In this document: piece by piece, positions 42,688-52,347 of the stretch
How the letters are laid out: every line of letters begins with the position of its first letter
How positions within the stretch are numbered: position 1 is the first letter of the stretch
Assembly: GCA_024235175.1 (NCBI GenBank)
Contig: JACKMX010000005.1
Span: 592,707-656,706, forward strand
Source: Chromatiaceae bacterium
Lineage (GTDB): Bacteria; Pseudomonadota; Gammaproteobacteria; Chromatiales; Chromatiaceae
Direction of reading: 5' to 3'
Length of the DNA: 64,000 nt
Translations under genes and position numbers: made by a program
Notes under the pieces: generated by a model
What the model saw: only the letters and a program-made list of their open reading frames with translations
Told to the model about the DNA's origin: nothing
Databases searched by the model: none

Positions 42688-43742
42688 TGAATCCGGTAAA
42701 GAATCTTTCGGCCATCCGCAAACTGGTCCAGATCGGCGCCTTTGTTTTTTTCGTGTATGGCGGTACCTTGACCGGTTACTACCTGGCTGACAAAGTCTCA
42801 GGCGCCCTGCCCGCGCTGAGCTGTGCCTATGACATGCAGGGTGCGGATCTCTGTACCCTGATCCCGTTTCAACATCAGATGGACCACCGCCTGGGCGAAG
42901 CGATCGCCGGTGGCGGCAACCTGATGATGGGGCTGATGCCGACGCTGATCACACTGGCGACCTTCCTCGTTCTGTTCGTTTTTCTCAACAAGGCTTTTTG
43001 TGGCTGGATCTGTCCGCTGGGAACGGTTCAGGAGCTGCTGCACAATCTGGGGCAGAAACTGGGATTGCAGCGACGAGAGTCGCTTGATCCCGGGCTGGTT
43101 AAAAGGATCCGGCCCGTAAAATGGATACTCTTGTTGCTGCTGGTGTTCGGCTTCCCGCTGCTGGCAGGAATCGGATGGGTCAGCCATGACCTCGGCGATC
43201 CTTTCTGCAAGATCTGTCCCAGCCGCATTCTCACCACATTGGCCACAGGAGAGACCAGCCAGCTCTATCTGGACAGTTCAAGCAGCATCTTGCTGGTGCT
43301 GTCGCTTACAGCCGACTTTCTGTTCGGCCTGACCGTCGCGCTGGCACTCAGCGTACGCCAGCCCTTCTGCCGCATCTGCCCCATGCTGGCACTGCACGCA
43401 GTGTTTCGTAAACTCGGTCTGCTGCGCCTGGTAAAACTTGGCACAGCCCGCTGCGACAGATGCGGGCTGTGCGCCAAAGCCTGTCCGATGGATATCACCG
43501 ACATTCACACCGAGATGGAGAAACGCGATGTGACCTTCGAGGATTGCACTCTGTGCGGCCGCTGCGTTGAGTTCTGTCCGGACAAGGATGTGTTGCAGCT
43601 GAAGTATGCCCTCCTCCCTGTTTTCAGCGCCGATCCGGCCTATTTCAAGCAGCGTAAAAAAGCGCAGCGTAACTGGGAGAAAGCCAACCTGCTGTCACTG
43701 CTGAGGGGTGGTCAGAAGCTGGCTGGGGCAAAGCGGCAATGA
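42687..43742 (+). CDS. Membrane polyferredoxin (NapH/CcoG/FtrD-like 4Fe-4S protein)
   Basis: 351 residues with about five membrane helices. Cys motifs: GWICPLGTVQELL, DPFCKICPSRIL and QPFCRICPMLAL on the membrane segments, then two classical ferredoxin motifs CDRCGLCAKACPMD and CTLCGRCVEFCPDK near residues 255 and 285. It overlaps its upstream neighbour by one base and the downstream gene by four. Such proteins pass electrons from the cytoplasm or quinol to periplasmic acceptors (NapH, NosR) or serve metal uptake (FtrD of FtrABCD). Within this TonB operon, reduction of an imported metal is the best inference. Confidence 0.85.
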   Translation: MNPVKNLSAIRKLVQIGAFVFFVYGGTLTGYYLADKVSGALPALSCAYDMQGADLCTLIPFQHQMDHRLGEAIAGGGNLMMGLMPTLITLATFLVLFVFLNKAFCGWICPLGTVQELLHNLGQKLGLQRRESLDPGLVKRIRPVKWILLLLLVFGFPLLAGIGWVSHDLGDPFCKICPSRILTTLATGETSQLYLDSSSSILLVLSLTADFLFGLTVALALSVRQPFCRICPMLALHAVFRKLGLLRLVKLGTARCDRCGLCAKACPMDITDIHTEMEKRDVTFEDCTLCGRCVEFCPDKDVLQLKYALLPVFSADPAYFKQRKKAQRNWEKANLLSLLRGGQKLAGAKRQ

Positions 43743-44443
43743 CTCCTCTGGATCCGGTAACGCTCAGCTTCGGTGCAGCGCTGTTGCTGGGGCTGGTTTT
43801 CGGCTCCGGCCCCTGCAACATTGCCTGTCTGCCCTATCTGGGACTGGTACTGATGACCGGCAGCGAAGGGATTCGGGGCGCCTGGCGCACCCTTCTCCCC
43901 TTCTCTCTCGGACGCATGAGCGGCTATGCACTGCTCGGCAGCGGTGCCGGTGCTTTGGGACTGCTGGTACAGGATTGGATAGCCGGGCCCTGGGTTCGCT
44001 GGCTGCTGGGCGGCGCGACTATTTTGGTTGCCCTCTCACTGTTCCGGCGACAGCATCGTGCGGCCAGGGTCTGTCAACATGCGGCTTCCCCGGACAGGGT
44101 CAGTGTTGTATTCAGCCGAACAGTGGACTCATCCAGGGCATGGTTACCGGGAGGCCTTTTTCTGATGGGTGCCGGCATGGCGTTCAATCCCTGTGCACCT
44201 CTGAATACGGTAGTACTGGCTGCAGCGACTACCGCGAGCGCCACAGCCGGTCTCTCTCTTGGCCTTGGATTTGGACTGGGAGCCGTGCTCCTTCCCAGCT
44301 TCGTATTTGCACTGGGAGTGGCGCATTTCGGCAGCCAGGTTCAGCAGCACCTCTGGCAATGGCGACGCACCCTGGAAAACGCCAGCGTAGGAGTTCTGCT
44401 GCTGATCGGAACTGGAACCGCATTGGGGTGGATTACACCATGA
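43739..44443 (+). CDS. DsbD-like/sulfite-exporter family membrane protein
   Basis: 234-residue polytopic protein of the DsbD_2 (cytochrome-c-biogenesis/TauE-SafE annotated) type. The N-terminal FGSGPCNIACLPYLGLVL with a C-x3-C pair and the later GAGMAFNPCAPLNTVVLAA provide paired cysteines in helices, as in CcdA/DsbD electron carriers. It overlaps the polyferredoxin gene by 4 bp and ExbB by 4 bp. It may carry reducing equivalents across the membrane or move a metal such as copper. Both readings are inferred. Confidence 0.75.
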   Translation: MTPLDPVTLSFGAALLLGLVFGSGPCNIACLPYLGLVLMTGSEGIRGAWRTLLPFSLGRMSGYALLGSGAGALGLLVQDWIAGPWVRWLLGGATILVALSLFRRQHRAARVCQHAASPDRVSVVFSRTVDSSRAWLPGGLFLMGAGMAFNPCAPLNTVVLAAATTASATAGLSLGLGFGLGAVLLPSFVFALGVAHFGSQVQQHLWQWRRTLENASVGVLLLIGTGTALGWITP

Positions 44444-45102
44444 ACTTCATAGAACTGCTGCACAAAGGTGGGCCCATCGTATGGGTGCTTGCCGCCTACT
44501 CTTCAATCGGTCTTGCCATCGTTCTTGAGCGTTACTTCCTGCTCATCCGGCAGCGCCGTCTGCCACAGTCAATAGCACGGCAGCTTAATCAACTGCTGGA
44601 TCAACCCGAGGCCTTGCATCGGATCACCAGCCTGAGAGGGCCAGAAGCGAATGTGATACGGGCGATTATGGAAGCCGACCGGCAGGGGGTTAAGGATTTG
44701 CAGAATGTCGCCACCCGGGTCTGCTCCCAGGAACGGCAACGCCTGGATTTTGGCCTGTCCACCCTTGGTATCCTTGGAAGCACTGCACCATTACTGGGCC
44801 TTCTGGGCACCATCACCGGCATGATCAAGGCTTTTATGGTTATCGAGGAGGCCGGCGGCAAGGTCGACGCTCAGGCGTTGGCTGGCGGAATCTGGGAAGC
44901 GATGGTAACCACCGGCGTTGGTCTTGCGGTGGCCATTCCATTGGTCATCCTGCTCCATTTTCTGGAGGGATCGGTTGAACGGCGCGCACAATCCATGCAG
45001 CGCAGTGCCGCACTGCTACTGGAGAGACGATCGAACAGCGGCCCGCAGGAAGCGCAGGAACCGGCACATCTGCATTGGGAGAAAGTTACCGATGGACTCT
45101 GA
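44440..45102 (+). CDS. exbB: ExbB/TolQ/MotA-family proton channel subunit
   Basis: 220 residues from ATG at 44440 (MNFIELLHKGGPIVWVLA), overlapping the upstream stop. Three helices are visible: residues 12-32, near 115-140 (GILGSTAPLLGLLGTITGMIKAF) and near 160-185 (TTGVGLAVAIPLVILLHF), the family signature. With ExbD it uses proton flow to energise TonB. The frame stays open far upstream, but that part is a shadow of the DsbD-like gene. Confidence 0.93.
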   Translation: MNFIELLHKGGPIVWVLAAYSSIGLAIVLERYFLLIRQRRLPQSIARQLNQLLDQPEALHRITSLRGPEANVIRAIMEADRQGVKDLQNVATRVCSQERQRLDFGLSTLGILGSTAPLLGLLGTITGMIKAFMVIEEAGGKVDAQALAGGIWEAMVTTGVGLAVAIPLVILLHFLEGSVERRAQSMQRSAALLLERRSNSGPQEAQEPAHLHWEKVTDGL

Positions 45103-45493
45103 ACGGCGCCGGCGTACCGGAGCCATACTCAACCTGACGCCGTTGATCGACATCGTATTCCTGTTGCTGGTTTTTTTTATGCTGACCTCGCACTTCATTG
45201 AGGATCAGGCGATCGACATCAATCTTCCTCAAGCCAGAAGCGGCAGTGAGGCGCATATGGATGAGTTTGTCGAGGTGATCGTCGATCCTCAGGGCGAACT
45301 TCTGGTCAATGGCCGAAGTGTACAGTTGGAACGTTTGGAGGAGACGCTCAAAGGGGCTTTTCATGCACCGGGAGTGCGCTTTGTACGCTTGCGGGGTGAT
45401 CACGAAGCCAGGCTTGGAGTGGTTATTTCAGTCATCGATGCGGCCCGCTCTGCGGGTGCAGAATCGCTGGACATACTCACCCGGCAGCCATGA
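45092..45493 (+). CDS. exbD: ExbD/TolR-family energy-transducing protein
   Basis: 133 residues from ATG at 45092, overlapping exbB by 11 bp. A single N-terminal helix follows the conserved [19 protein letters not shown] with the functional Asp, then comes a periplasmic domain ([37 protein letters not shown]). It partners ExbB and TonB. It overlaps tonB by 4 bp. Confidence 0.93.
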   Translation: MDSERRRRTGAILNLTPLIDIVFLLLVFFMLTSHFIEDQAIDINLPQARSGSEAHMDEFVEVIVDPQGELLVNGRSVQLERLEETLKGAFHAPGVRFVRLRGDHEARLGVVISVIDAARSAGAESLDILTRQP

Positions 45494-46194
45494 AGCAACT
45501 CGGCGCAGGCAGGTGGTGGCTGCTGGCCATCTCACTCTCGATGCTGCTGCATGGTCTGCTGCTCATCTCTTTCGGTAAACGTAAACTCCCGGCCGCCGAG
45601 GTGCAGGAGAGTGCCGCTAAACCGGTCAGCGTCCGTCTCACTTTCCTGCAGCTCCAATCCGAACCCGAGCAAGAGCCCGAACCTGAGTCCGAACCTGAGC
45701 CCGAACCTCAGCCCGAACCTGAGCCGAAACCTGAGCCGAAATCTGAGCCGAAACCTGAGCCAAAGCCTGAGCCAAAGCCTGAGCCAAAGCCTGTGCCAAA
45801 GCCTGAGCCGCAACCCAAGCCAATTCCCCAGCAAGAGAAGAAATCTGTATCACCCCAGCCGCCTCTGCCATCCCGCAAAGTGGAGCCCAGAGTCAAACCT
45901 GCAAGCAGTGCAGAGCTGAAGCAGCGCTATCTGGCATCTCTTTTAGCCCGCATCGAGGAGCACAAATCCTATCCCGGCGCCGCCAGGCGACGGGTCATTG
46001 AAGGAGAGGTCGGTGTATCATTCAGCATCGCCTGCGATGGATCCGTGAATGAAATCGATATTCCCTACGGGCATAAACTGCTGAAACACGCCGCAGCGCA
46101 GGCACTGAACAGAGCACAGCCTCTTCCGCAGCCACCATCCGGAATCGACTGCCCGGTCGTGGTCAGCTACGTAATGGCGTTTGGGTTGCGTTGA
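45490..46194 (+). CDS. tonB: TonB energy transducer
   Basis: 234 residues: N-terminal anchor ([19 protein letters not shown]) with the conserved His, a periplasmic linker of about 75 residues made of Glu-Pro and Lys-Pro repeats (residues 57-125), and a C-terminal TonB domain with [20 protein letters not shown] and the basic C-terminus. The linker changes from acidic EPEP to basic KPEP units, the usual TonB pattern. It overlaps exbD by 4 bp, and its last 32 bp overlap the convergent alpha/beta hydrolase gene. Confidence 0.93.
   Translation: MKQLGAGRWWLLAISLSMLLHGLLLISFGKRKLPAAEVQESAAKPVSVRLTFLQLQSEPEQEPEPESEPEPEPQPEPEPKPEPKSEPKPEPKPEPKPEPKPVPKPEPQPKPIPQQEKKSVSPQPPLPSRKVEPRVKPASSAELKQRYLASLLARIEEHKSYPGAARRRVIEGEVGVSFSIACDGSVNEIDIPYGHKLLKHAAAQALNRAQPLPQPPSGIDCPVVVSYVMAFGLR
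45655..45825 (+). repeat. Short tandem repeat encoding the TonB Pro-rich linker
   Basis: Units of GAGCCNAAA/GAACCT-type hexamers and dodecamers repeat through this stretch of tonB, coding for Glu-Pro and Lys-Pro. Such tracts can change length by slippage. Antisense frames rich in Arg/Leu and Gly/Phe arise only from this repeat. Confidence 0.75.
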
Positions 46195-47134
46195 TTAAGC
46201 TTACAGATTCCAACCGATTATCAGGCGCAGCCTGCTTTTCAAATGCGCTATGGAACCAGTCGCTGCTGGCTCGCAGAGTCTCATCGATATGGTCAAATGG
46301 CAACATGTGATTGCCATCTTTAATAACAATTAAATCAAATTTTTGTACACTTCTTTTGATTATATTTCGAGTATAGTCAAGGGTGAGAATCTCATCCCGC
46401 TCACCGATAATAATGGCGGCTGAATCCGCCGGAAGCTCCTGCCTGAGAATCCTGCTGGGATAGGAGTAGGTGCTGTGCAATGTATATACCGGATAGTCCC
46501 AAACCAGTAACGGATCACGATCAGCATATCTACCCATTGGATTGTTTCTTAGCAGATTATCGATATCAACGAACAATCGAAGATTTACCTTCAACTGAGG
46601 AGTAAACATGTTACTGAACCAGAGACTGTTCCAGCCCATCAAATGCCAGATATCCGGGGGTAACTCTGCGAGAAACAGGGTATGGCAAAGCAGTGCCTGA
46701 ATACGCTCCTCCTGCTCGGCAACAGCCAATCCCAATTTGGCGCCAATGGAGCAGCCAAAGAGGCCAAACGGCCCTCGAAAACGCGGCTCCAACTGATCCA
46801 GCAGCTGCCGAATATCCGTGACCACTTCGCTCACTTTATAGCCACCGCGTTGACCACCGGAGCAGCCATGGCCGCGAATATCCACCGCAACCAGGTTGAA
46901 TCCCTGATCGCTCATACGCGACAGCAGTTCACAGTAGAGCTGACTATAAGTGCCTATGCCCGGAAGGAATATAATGGTGGGTGCTTCAGGACTGAATTGA
47001 TAAAGCTCACAGTGGAGTGGCAGTTCTCCAAGCTCGATAGCTTCGCAACGTTCAAGATAAGGCATCAGACCAAGACTGGAGAGCACTCGCTTACGGAGCC
47101 GGTCCTGTTTTACCGTTTGCCATGTATACGACAT
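46163..47134 (-). CDS. Alpha/beta hydrolase, lysophospholipase-like
   Basis: 323 residues from ATG at 47134 preceded by GGAAAGG. The alpha/beta fold is evident: oxyanion region [32 protein letters not shown], nucleophile elbow [11 protein letters not shown] with Ser near 151, Asp in IGERDEIL and His in [11 protein letters not shown]. It is probably a cytoplasmic serine esterase or thioesterase. It lies downstream of the ATP-sulfurylase/APS-kinase gene and close to the exopolysaccharide genes. XrtA-type clusters often contain alpha/beta hydrolases, but that membership is not shown here. Confidence 0.78.
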   Translation of the reverse strand: MSYTWQTVKQDRLRKRVLSSLGLMPYLERCEAIELGELPLHCELYQFSPEAPTIIFLPGIGTYSQLYCELLSRMSDQGFNLVAVDIRGHGCSGGQRGGYKVSEVVTDIRQLLDQLEPRFRGPFGLFGCSIGAKLGLAVAEQEERIQALLCHTLFLAELPPDIWHLMGWNSLWFSNMFTPQLKVNLRLFVDIDNLLRNNPMGRYADRDPLLVWDYPVYTLHSTYSYPSRILRQELPADSAAIIIGERDEILTLDYTRNIIKRSVQKFDLIVIKDGNHMLPFDHIDETLRASSDWFHSAFEKQAAPDNRLESVSLINATQTPLRS

Positions 47135-47314
47135 CAACCTTTCCTTCGATTACCTGGCTTCCGTCCAGAGCACCAGGGCTTCAATTTGGCCAATATTCAG
47201 AGTCCCTACACCAGATTCAGGAAGAGCACCACAAAATTCTGGCCCAACTGGAATTCGATTATGGACGGGTTGGCCCGCCTGAGGATTTTAGACGGAAATG
47301 AACCTTTTCAAGGT

Positions 47315-49060
47315 TCAACTCTCATCGATAAAGCCCTCTTTGAAGAGATACAACAGCACCTCCTGCACCGCCTGTGCCGGGGAGAGGCTGCTGGTATCGA
47401 GTCTTAGTTCCGGGCATTCGGGTACGTCATATGGATCGCTGATACCGGTGAAGTCGGGAATGATCCCCTTCCTGGCTTTCGCATAAAGCCCTTTACGATC
47501 TCTCGCCTCGCACACCTCCAACGGAGTGGCAACGTGGATCTCGATAAAGGCACCGTGATCCTCGATCAGTTCGCGTACCACTCGGCGGGTTTCACGATAG
47601 GGTGCGATCGGTGCGCATATGGCCACACCGCCATTCTTTGTGATTTCGCTGGCAACGAAGCCGATGCGGCGAATATTGATATCGCGGTGGGCTTTGGAAA
47701 AACCGAGTTCTGAAGAGAGATTCTGCCGCACCACATCGCCATCAAGCAACGATACCGGCCTGCCTCCCGCTTCAATCAGTTTAGCGTAGAGAATCCTTGC
47801 CACCGTCGATTTTCCAGACCCTGAGAGCCCGGTGAAGAAGAGTGTAAATCCTTGCCTGCTGCGTGGTGGATAGACTTTACGCAACTCCTCAAGCACGGAT
47901 GGATAACTGAACCACCCCGGTATCTCCCGTCCCTGAGTCAATGCCTGTTTGAGGTCAGGATTGTCGTAGTGTATGCCGGTCAAGCCTTCGGCTGACAACT
48001 CCTTGTGAGAGAGAAAACGCTGTTTCGCAGGTACGTACTGCCATTCATCCACTTCTATAATTTCGATATCGAGCTCGTCCGAGTATTTCCTTGCAAGCTG
48101 TTGTGCCTCGTAGAGACCATAAAATTCAGCTCCCTCCTGCCTGGTTTCACCGCCTTCGATGACTATCGACCGCCTCGGTGGAGACGCGTGGTGCGGACCC
48201 AGAATAAAATGAGTGCATCCATAATTCTGATTGACAATAGCATGCCACAAAGCCTCTCGCGGACCTGCCATACGCATCGCCAAAGGCAAAAGGGAGAGCG
48301 CCGCCATGTTAAGTGGGAAATGGCGGCGAATCGCCTCATAACAATGAACACGCGCATAATAGCGCAGGTCTCCGGGTTTGCTGACTCCAACGGTCGGGTG
48401 CAGCAGAATGTGAGCTTCGTGCGCTTTGGCAACACTCAGGATCATCTCCCGGTGAAGTCGGTGCATGGGACTGCTGGTCTGAAACGCCACTACCCGGCGC
48501 CACCCCATTTTATCGAACAGGCGGCGCATCTCTTCCGGGGTGTTCCACAGCGTCTCGAAGTCGTGATGACGGAGCATCTGAATGCCCCCCAATGCCCCGG
48601 AGATGTAGGTGTCGCCAGTCTCATTGTAGAGATAGTTTACACCCGGATGCGCACTGGATTCAGTGCCGTATACAGATTTGGCCTCGCGCCGTTTATCCGG
48701 CTTCCAGCTCTCTTGAAAGGTCAGCACCGCCGGCATGAATCCTTCCGCATCGCGCAGTGCGATCGGTTCCCCAGGTTCGAGGGATTCTGCGAACGCCGCG
48801 TCCACATCGAGCACGATAGGGATCGGCCACAGTCTGCCATCCGGCAGCCGCAGTTTGTCTACCACGCTGTCGTAGGAGGTCTTGTCGAGGAAACTCTTCA
48901 AAGGATCGAACCCCCCGCACAACAACAATTCCAGATCGCAAATCTGGCGCTTGCTGAGGGTGATGGACTTAAAACCAAAAGAGCGTCTTTTCAGAGCCTC
49001 TGCATGATCTTGATCGACCAACAGTGCACCATCGGGATTATCGGGATTTCTGGTTTCCAT
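47315..49060 (-). CDS. Bifunctional ATP sulfurylase/APS kinase with degenerate sulfurylase motifs
   Basis: 581 residues: PUA-like N-terminus, ATP sulfurylase domain (about 170-395) and APS kinase domain (405-580). The kinase domain looks intact: Walker A GLSGSGKST (411-419), LLDGDVVRQNL and ICAPIAPYRE. In the sulfurylase domain the usual QTRNPxHRxH reads QTSSPMHRLH (194-203) and the usual GRDHAG reads GPHHAS (288-293), although flanking text such as LAMRMAGPREALWHAI is well conserved. The catalytic Arg and Asn are therefore missing. The protein may act mainly as an APS kinase making PAPS for polysaccharide sulfation, or bind another nucleotide. It sits beside exopolysaccharide export genes. 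Confidence 0.88.
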   Translation of the reverse strand: METRNPDNPDGALLVDQDHAEALKRRSFGFKSITLSKRQICDLELLLCGGFDPLKSFLDKTSYDSVVDKLRLPDGRLWPIPIVLDVDAAFAESLEPGEPIALRDAEGFMPAVLTFQESWKPDKRREAKSVYGTESSAHPGVNYLYNETGDTYISGALGGIQMLRHHDFETLWNTPEEMRRLFDKMGWRRVVAFQTSSPMHRLHREMILSVAKAHEAHILLHPTVGVSKPGDLRYYARVHCYEAIRRHFPLNMAALSLLPLAMRMAGPREALWHAIVNQNYGCTHFILGPHHASPPRRSIVIEGGETRQEGAEFYGLYEAQQLARKYSDELDIEIIEVDEWQYVPAKQRFLSHKELSAEGLTGIHYDNPDLKQALTQGREIPGWFSYPSVLEELRKVYPPRSRQGFTLFFTGLSGSGKSTVARILYAKLIEAGGRPVSLLDGDVVRQNLSSELGFSKAHRDINIRRIGFVASEITKNGGVAICAPIAPYRETRRVVRELIEDHGAFIEIHVATPLEVCEARDRKGLYAKARKGIIPDFTGISDPYDVPECPELRLDTSSLSPAQAVQEVLLYLFKEGFIDES

Positions 49061-49103
49061 CAGCAGAGTCTAATCCGGTAGGAAAACTTCCTCCTCCCTT
49101 ATG

Positions 49104-49243
49104 AGGGTGTCGCAAAAGCCCCCTCTCCCTCGTGAGGGAGAGGGCTGGGGTGAGGGTATAAGAGATAAGGCCTTGATTTTAATCACCCTCATCCTAGCCT
49201 TCTCCCTCGAAGGGAGAAGGGATAAAACCTTTTACGACACCCT
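49104..49243. mobile_element. 140 bp palindromic element, copy 2
   Basis: Same element as 10264-10403, inverted. The ends AGGGTGTCGCAAAAG and, inverted, AGGGTGTCGTAAAAG match at all but one position, and ATG flanks both sides (49101-49103 and 49244-49246), a possible 3 bp target duplication. It contains two strong hairpins and no gene. It lies between the tyrosine autokinase and the ATP-sulfurylase/APS-kinase genes on the minus strand and may terminate or attenuate transcription. Confidence 0.75.
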
Positions 49244-49306
49244 ATGATGGGGGAATGTTTGGTTTTATGCGCGGATACGCAGTAAATTGCAAGTAGAAAA
49301 TGAAAA

Positions 49307-50389
49307 TCAGTATGGCTGATTCCTGGTATGCCGTGCTTTGTTGTAAACCGTGCCCAGCATATTCGACTTCTCCAGCAACATCAGGCTCTGCTCTATCTCC
49401 GCCGGTGTATTTACACCCTCCTCGACGACCAGCAGACTCGATTTCACCTGAGGTAGGAAAATGAGCGCGTCGTCCAGATGCAATAACGGCGGCAGATCGA
49501 AAACAACGATGCGCGTTGCATAACGGTTGGTGACATCTTCAACCAAATGTGTCATACGTGGTGTGGAGAGCAGTTCGGAGGATTGCGGTACCGGGTTGCC
49601 AGCCGGCAGAATGATCAATCGGTCAATCCCGGGTTGAATCAGAAGCTCCGGGAGATCCGTTCCTTCCAGCAGATAGTCCGATACACCCTGTTGTGCATTG
49701 AAACCAAAGTACCTGCTGATGGCCGGTCTACGCAGGTCGAGATCGACCAGCATCACTGTTTGATTCGCTTCCATCGCCAGACTTACCGCGAGGTTGGCGG
49801 CAATCATCGACTTACCCGCGCCCTTGGTGGGACTTGTGACAGCGAGCGAATTGATTTTGTCGACCCGCATCCGGTGCAGGACCTTGGTTCGCAGCACGCG
49901 AAAAAGATCCGATTGGGGATGATCCTTGATTCCGGCCACTATTCGGTTCGATTCCAACCGGTCAGCTGAAATCTCGACCCTACGAGTCTGAGAGTATTCG
50001 ATTTCGCTGGGCATTGCCGACTTACGATGGAGTACAGGCCGATTGGGAAGTTTATCGGCAGGTTTCGTGTTATCAGCTTCAATCCTGTTCTCTCCGGCCG
50101 ATTCCTGCTTGGCGGATTGGCTACTCTTCGGCTCCTGCAGCGTCTGTGTGTCGTCAGACTGCAGAACTTTCGCGGCCTGCTCTGCTTGCGTGTCAGGGGT
50201 TAAAGATACCGGTTCCGGAGCTGCCTGAGTTTCGGTGAAAGTCTGTGTAGCATCTGCCGAGGCCGGATCAGACTGGACCGGTTCCAATTGCGGTGCTACG
50301 GCATTCCGCATCGTTTTCAATGGGCTGTCTGGCTGAAGCGTTGTTCGCTGCTCCCGGGCCCGCTCCAGTGCCTTTTTGATTCTTTCCAT
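49307..50389 (-). CDS. XrtA-type exopolysaccharide tyrosine autokinase/BY-kinase
   Basis: 360 residues. It begins MERIKKALERARE, the typical start of XrtA-associated autokinases, followed by a low-complexity Gln/Ala/Pro-rich linker (20-130). The BY-kinase domain has Walker A TSPTKGAGKSMIAAN, Walker A' VMLVDLDLRRP and IVVFDLPPLLHLDDAL. Only one Tyr is at the very C-terminus (RNQPY), so the usual Tyr cluster is minimal. It would work with the chain-length protein encoded 17 bp upstream to control exopolysaccharide polymerisation and export. Confidence 0.88.
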   Translation of the reverse strand: MERIKKALERAREQRTTLQPDSPLKTMRNAVAPQLEPVQSDPASADATQTFTETQAAPEPVSLTPDTQAEQAAKVLQSDDTQTLQEPKSSQSAKQESAGENRIEADNTKPADKLPNRPVLHRKSAMPSEIEYSQTRRVEISADRLESNRIVAGIKDHPQSDLFRVLRTKVLHRMRVDKINSLAVTSPTKGAGKSMIAANLAVSLAMEANQTVMLVDLDLRRPAISRYFGFNAQQGVSDYLLEGTDLPELLIQPGIDRLIILPAGNPVPQSSELLSTPRMTHLVEDVTNRYATRIVVFDLPPLLHLDDALIFLPQVKSSLLVVEEGVNTPAEIEQSLMLLEKSNMLGTVYNKARHTRNQPY

Positions 50390-50406
50390 CGCTACGTCTC
50401 CCCGGA

Positions 50407-52167
50407 TCAGACGTCAAAGCCAAGACGGCGCTGTATGACATACCAGGCTACGTCCAAAGGCATAAAAAAGTTGTGCAACAGAACGATTACCCCAACGGCA
50501 GCAATAATCGACAACACTGCCAGGCCCGCCAACTGGTAGCGCCTGCGGCTTCGGTCTGCAGCTATTTCAATATAGGGAATTACGATCATTGGCGGCGCAT
50601 TGGTGATAGCCATCAAAGCTTTTGGACTGCGAATGGCTGCACTCATACTCTCGGCAACAGCCACGGTCCCAAATCCACCAGCCAACGAAAAAATAAACCC
50701 AAGAAAGAAAATGGCTATGCGGTTTGGCTTATCGGGCTCCTCCGGCAGCTGCGGCGGTTCGATCAGGGAGAAGCGTTCACTCTTGCTCTCCCGTTCCAGA
50801 GACTCGCCCAGCTCGGCCTGGAACTGTTTTGCCTTGACCTCTTGATACTTAGCCAATGTACTTTCATATTCCCTTGTCAGGTCCAGGTATTTCCGTTCCA
50901 CCTGGGGGCTCTTGAGGAGGCGATCTTCATAATCCACGAGTTTCGCCTCCACTTCCAATAACGAATCGCGCAACGAGCGCAGTTCCGAATTGGCGGCCTT
51001 GAGCTGAGCCTGCAACTGGATGTAGGCGGGATTGTCCGCTGCAGAGGTTGACTCCTGTCGTCGCCTTAACCGCTTGTTATCTTGCGCTGCCCGTAAAGAA
51101 CTCTCGTAGCTGTCGATGCTTCGCTGCAGATTCTTAACATCGGGATGCTCACTTGAATATCTGTCCCTCAACTGCGCCATTTCCGATTTCAGATCGGTCA
51201 GTTTGCGACGGATCTCATTGGCATTACCAACCGCGCCCGTGTCTTTTTTAAGCGCCGCGATCTCCTTTTCCATTTTGATAAGATCCGGATGACTGGACGA
51301 GTAGCGCGCGGAAAGACTGACATATTCACTCTCCAACGCCTGCAGACGATCTGCCGAACTGAGCACACGGCTGCCATCCGAATCATAGAGTCTGCTCGTT
51401 GGGTTCATCTGCGCCAATTCCGACTGCAGGTAGATTCTGCGCTCCTCCAATGTGCGTATCTGCTGCTGCTTGTCTTTGACGTCGCGCTCCGCACGTTCCA
51501 TCAATTGGATATTGAGCTGCTGTAGATTGGGCAGAGTGTTGATATTGTTCTCTTTGAATTCAGCCAGCTTCGCCTCCAAATCAGCGACCCGTCCCTGGAG
51601 CTTATCCGCCTCTTCGGTTAAAAAGCTGGAAGTCTCGACTGCATGGGCGGTACGCTGTTTCAAGTTCTCATCGAGATACAACGATACCAGATCATTGGTA
51701 ACCTTCTGCGTCAGTCGCGGCTCCTCTCCGCTGAAAGCGATCTTGAAGGCTATAGTGGCGGTGGTAGGCCGGCCGCTGCGAGGATCCACCACGTCAGCAC
51801 TGATCATCTCAAGATCGATCCGTTCACGCATCTCCTCGACCAGTATGCTCATACTCTTGGATTTGCGATCGTCTTTGTAGAGGCCATACTCCTCGATAAT
51901 CCGGCTCAGATTCTGGGTTGTCATTACCCGCTGGCTGATGATCTGAATCCGTTCGCCTGCAAAAGAGGTAACGGTGGAGCGCACCAGGTCGTCTGGAATC
52001 TCCTGCTGCTCAATAAGGATGGTTGCTTCCGACCGGTAGATTGATGGGAGCCCGAACGCGAGACCTATGCTTGCCAACAGGATCAGGAGCGCCGGTATAA
52101 TGAACTGCTTTTTACGCCTACTCAGAATCTCCAGGTAATCACTCAGTCCTTTTACGTCTTCTTCCAT
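50407..52167 (-). CDS. Exopolysaccharide chain-length determinant (Wzz/XrtA-associated)
   Basis: 586-residue inner-membrane protein with helices near residues 20-40 and about 485-510 and a third hydrophobic segment near 550. The periplasmic part is long and coiled-coil (170-460), with an internal duplication: ARYSSSHPDLIKMEKEI and DRYSSEHPDVKNLQRSI. LIEPPQLPEEPDKPNR before the second helix is the conserved Wzz proline-rich motif. It sets chain length together with the autokinase gene 17 bp downstream. It is longer than many family members, mainly through the duplicated coil. Confidence 0.9.
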   Translation of the reverse strand: MEEDVKGLSDYLEILSRRKKQFIIPALLILLASIGLAFGLPSIYRSEATILIEQQEIPDDLVRSTVTSFAGERIQIISQRVMTTQNLSRIIEEYGLYKDDRKSKSMSILVEEMRERIDLEMISADVVDPRSGRPTTATIAFKIAFSGEEPRLTQKVTNDLVSLYLDENLKQRTAHAVETSSFLTEEADKLQGRVADLEAKLAEFKENNINTLPNLQQLNIQLMERAERDVKDKQQQIRTLEERRIYLQSELAQMNPTSRLYDSDGSRVLSSADRLQALESEYVSLSARYSSSHPDLIKMEKEIAALKKDTGAVGNANEIRRKLTDLKSEMAQLRDRYSSEHPDVKNLQRSIDSYESSLRAAQDNKRLRRRQESTSAADNPAYIQLQAQLKAANSELRSLRDSLLEVEAKLVDYEDRLLKSPQVERKYLDLTREYESTLAKYQEVKAKQFQAELGESLERESKSERFSLIEPPQLPEEPDKPNRIAIFFLGFIFSLAGGFGTVAVAESMSAAIRSPKALMAITNAPPMIVIPYIEIAADRSRRRYQLAGLAVLSIIAAVGVIVLLHNFFMPLDVAWYVIQRRLGFDV

Positions 52168-52347
52168 TGTCCACCCGACGATTAATCAATGTTTGTACGG
52201 AAAGTTGTTTGTGATCAGCGGAAACCGTTAAATACGGATTATTGTTGATTCCCGCCGGCTACCATGCTGAACACCATTGAGATGCAGCAAAATCAATCTG
52301 CAACCCGCTATGCTTCTTTCAAATTAGCGGCGTTCAGCGGGATATCT

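Noticed and set aside
43708..44439. Upstream extension of the ExbB frame
   Set aside because: It overlaps the DsbD-like gene in another frame, has Ser/Gly/Arg-rich composition, and the true start at 44440 has family-like N-terminus and overlaps the upstream stop.
45532..45896. Antisense frames with Arg/Leu and Gly/Phe repeats in tonB
   Set aside because: Produced by the periodic TonB linker repeat; not genes.
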